Below, in pieces: positions 62,773 through 64,000 of a DNA stretch of 64,000 nucleotides. The number at the start of each line of letters is the position of its first letter. Positions within the stretch are counted from its first letter, which is position 1. Source of the stretch: Streptomyces coeruleorubidus (GTDB lineage: Bacteria > Actinomycetota > Actinomycetes > Streptomycetales > Streptomycetaceae); assembly GCF_008705135.1 (NCBI RefSeq), contig NZ_CP023694.1, forward strand, positions 5,065,001 through 5,129,000. The letters are read 5' to 3'. Below the pieces are notes generated by a model that saw nothing but the letters and a program-made list of their open reading frames with translations, was not told the DNA's origin and made no database searches. The position numbers were made by a program, and so were the translations under genes.

Positions 62773-63498
62773 CTACGTCATCTTCCTTCCCCCGCGCTTC
62801 TCGGCACGGGACAGCAACTCCCACGGAAGCAAAGGCGTCACGTTCCGGTCGGCGGAGAGATAGGCGAGGTGCAGGACACGCGCCGGCCCGTCCACGCACA
62901 CGAGCCAGTGCGCGACGTCGACGCGGCCGAGTGCCGCGCCGGCGCGGCGGAACACGCCGTCCACCCACTGGATGTAGCCGCCGGGCATGAGCCGCCGGAT
63001 GCGCCGCGGCTTCGTACTGGGCAGGAGGCTCACGACCACGTGCAGGTCGTCACCGAACCGCCGCCCTTCCCCGTCCCGGGCCGCGGCGACGAACGCCAGC
63101 GCGTCCTCGCCCGCCAGCCGCCGCCACCCCGGCCGCCGTGTCAGGGTCATGCCGGTGGCCTCGACTCTGGCCATGTGCTGGGGGACGACCCGCCGTACCC
63201 AGGCGTTGACCTCGTCCGCCCACACCACGACGGCCACGACCGACCGCCCGCCGGACAGCTCGTATGCGTACGTGCCCGTACGGGACAAGGGATCGGGCCC
63301 GACCTCACCGTCCCGCTCCAGCCGGAGCACGAGGGCGTGGGCGACCAGCTCGGTCGGCTCCGCCGCGGGGTAGGTGGTCACCCGCGTCCCGGTGAGGACG
63401 TCACAGGACTCCCTCTCGATCGAGTCGACGAGCTCCCGGACCTCACCGATGTCGAGGTCGTCCCCCTGATGAAGTATCAGCACTCGCTCCGCGCCCAT
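62773..63498 (-). CDS. Hypothetical protein
   Basis: A 241-residue soluble protein: ERVLILHQGDDLDIGEVRELVDSIERESCDVLTG opens the chain (nucleotide-binding-like strand-loop only in outline), then ALVLRLERDGEVGPDPLSRTGTYAYELSGG and VVAVVVWADEVNAWVRRVVPQHM near 75-100, and LMPGGYIQWVDGVFRRAGAAL near 178-198. The start could be ATG 63498 or GTG 63516. It precedes the zinc-ribbon gene on the same strand by 40 bp. I cannot place either in a family; both are candidates for partners of the PycTM protein. Confidence 0.7.
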   Translation of the reverse strand: MGAERVLILHQGDDLDIGEVRELVDSIERESCDVLTGTRVTTYPAAEPTELVAHALVLRLERDGEVGPDPLSRTGTYAYELSGGRSVVAVVVWADEVNAWVRRVVPQHMARVEATGMTLTRRPGWRRLAGEDALAFVAAARDGEGRRFGDDLHVVVSLLPSTKPRRIRRLMPGGYIQWVDGVFRRAGAALGRVDVAHWLVCVDGPARVLHLAYLSADRNVTPLLPWELLSRAEKRGGRKMT

Positions 63499-63560
63499 AG
63501 GGGCATGGCACCACACCGGGCACGGGACCGGTCCCGGACGGCGAGGCCCTCGGACAGGAT

Positions 63561-64000
63561 TCAGCGAGGCGCGCCGGTCGTCCCCCGCACGACAAGCCGG
63601 GGCGCGACGACGTCTTCCCAGGCCGCGGCGTCCTCACCCTCCAGGCGTGCGACATCCTCCAGGCGTGCGACGGCCCGGCCGACCGCGAGCCGGGCGAGGC
63701 GCGCGCTGTCCTGGCCGACGGTGGTGAGGTCGATGTGGGCCAGCCGGGCCAGGTGGCTGTCGTCGAAGCCGACGACGGAGATGTCGCCGGGAACCGTCAC
63801 ACCGGAGCGGAGGAACACGTCGAGAACGCCGGTCGCGCAGCGGTCGTTGAAGGCCAGTACGGCGGTGGGGCGCGGGCGGGCCGCCAGCAGGCCCCGGGCG
63901 GCCGAGGCGCCTTCCTCCTCGGTCAGACCGCCGGGCAGGACACGGATGTGTTCACCCAGGCCGTGGCGGTTCATGGCGGTGCGGTAGCCGCGGCGCCGGT
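63561..64000 (-). CDS. LacI-family transcriptional regulator, C-terminal fragment
   Basis: The frame is open to the window edge, so the N-terminal DNA-binding domain is missing. The last 145 residues are the second half of the LacI/GalR sugar-binding fold: GASAARGLLAARPRPTAVLAFNDRCATGVLDVFLRSGVTVPGDISVVGFDDSHLARLAHIDLTTV is highly typical (seen near 63710-63900), and the end is LVVRGTTGAP. It would respond to a sugar and control nearby uptake or utilisation genes beyond the window. Confidence 0.9.
   Translation of the reverse strand, partial: RRRGYRTAMNRHGLGEHIRVLPGGLTEEEGASAARGLLAARPRPTAVLAFNDRCATGVLDVFLRSGVTVPGDISVVGFDDSHLARLAHIDLTTVGQDSARLARLAVGRAVARLEDVARLEGEDAAAWEDVVAPRLVVRGTTGAPR

Noticed and set aside
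1-64000. CRISPR array, IS element, prophage, tRNA or rRNA
   Set aside because: No regular repeat-spacer pattern, transposase-like protein, att-like structure or tRNA/rRNA sequence was recognised in the window by reading.

Overview
The window is chromosomal DNA of a high-G+C actinobacterium, almost certainly a Streptomyces. The signs are strong third-position G/C bias in every gene, frequent GTG and TTG starts, many leaderless-looking promoters (a TAnnnT box about 6-7 nt before the start codon), an HspR-type HAIR operator before clpB, two-component systems of actinobacterial type and a split-product type aspartokinase. From memory the gene order (clpB, pyrE, fba, kynurenine genes, purA, recR, ask-asd) resembles the S. 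coelicolor SCO36xx core region; I could not check this. No insertion sequence, prophage, tRNA, rRNA or CRISPR array was recognised.

Layout. 1-2.9 kb: parts of three paralogous LuxR-HTH regulators next to a divergent unit encoding a small exported peptide with two NTSWP motifs and a Rieske-fold-like protein that has lost its histidine ligands; this is the best candidate for an undescribed system. 3-9 kb: PPOX/F420-type protein, clpB under HspR control, YbjN protein, DapC-like aminotransferase, Gly/Cys-rich small protein. 9-17 kb: a 605-bp gene-free stretch with phased repeats, DUF2617, membrane-bound SpeE, SRPBCC protein, aldose epimerase, pyrE, fba, MFS exporter. 17-21 kb: DUF3151 protein and a tryptophan-to-anthranilate set (kynA, kynU, formamidase-like hydrolase). 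21-27.4 kb: lipase-like hydrolase and acyltransferase with a histidine kinase/response regulator pair, followed by a paralogous second pair; both units carry the same 17-bp upstream motif. 27.5-32.7 kb: a P450, a two-gene ABC exporter with a divergent GbsR/MarR regulator and a palindromic operator, and a diacylglycerol-kinase-like protein.

32.9-38.9 kb: purA, small conserved proteins, a GntR/FCD regulator beside a class III aminotransferase, and a DJ-1/PfpI-MarR operon whose promoter is embedded in three related palindromes. 39-45 kb: a PASTA-less Ser/Thr kinase, a two-TM protein with a phosphate-binding-protein-like outer domain, a SLATT-like two-TM protein, YbaB, RecR and DUF5063. 45-54 kb: PhzF, a secreted SnoaL-like protein, an OmpR-type two-component system, ask (with an internal start for the regulatory subunit) and asd in one operon, then a SigE-type sigma factor coupled to a membrane-anchored partner. 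54-64 kb: SURF1, SnoaL-like protein, S9 peptidase, a duplicated TrkA-N protein, a permease/TIGR03943 pair, a PycTM (Pycsar effector)-like protein with two unknown genes, and the C-terminal end of a LacI regulator.

Three copies of a ~117-bp palindrome-rich intergenic repeat lie just behind gene ends (17.15, 53.90 and 57.38 kb). Most other intergenic sequence is short and holds hairpin terminators.
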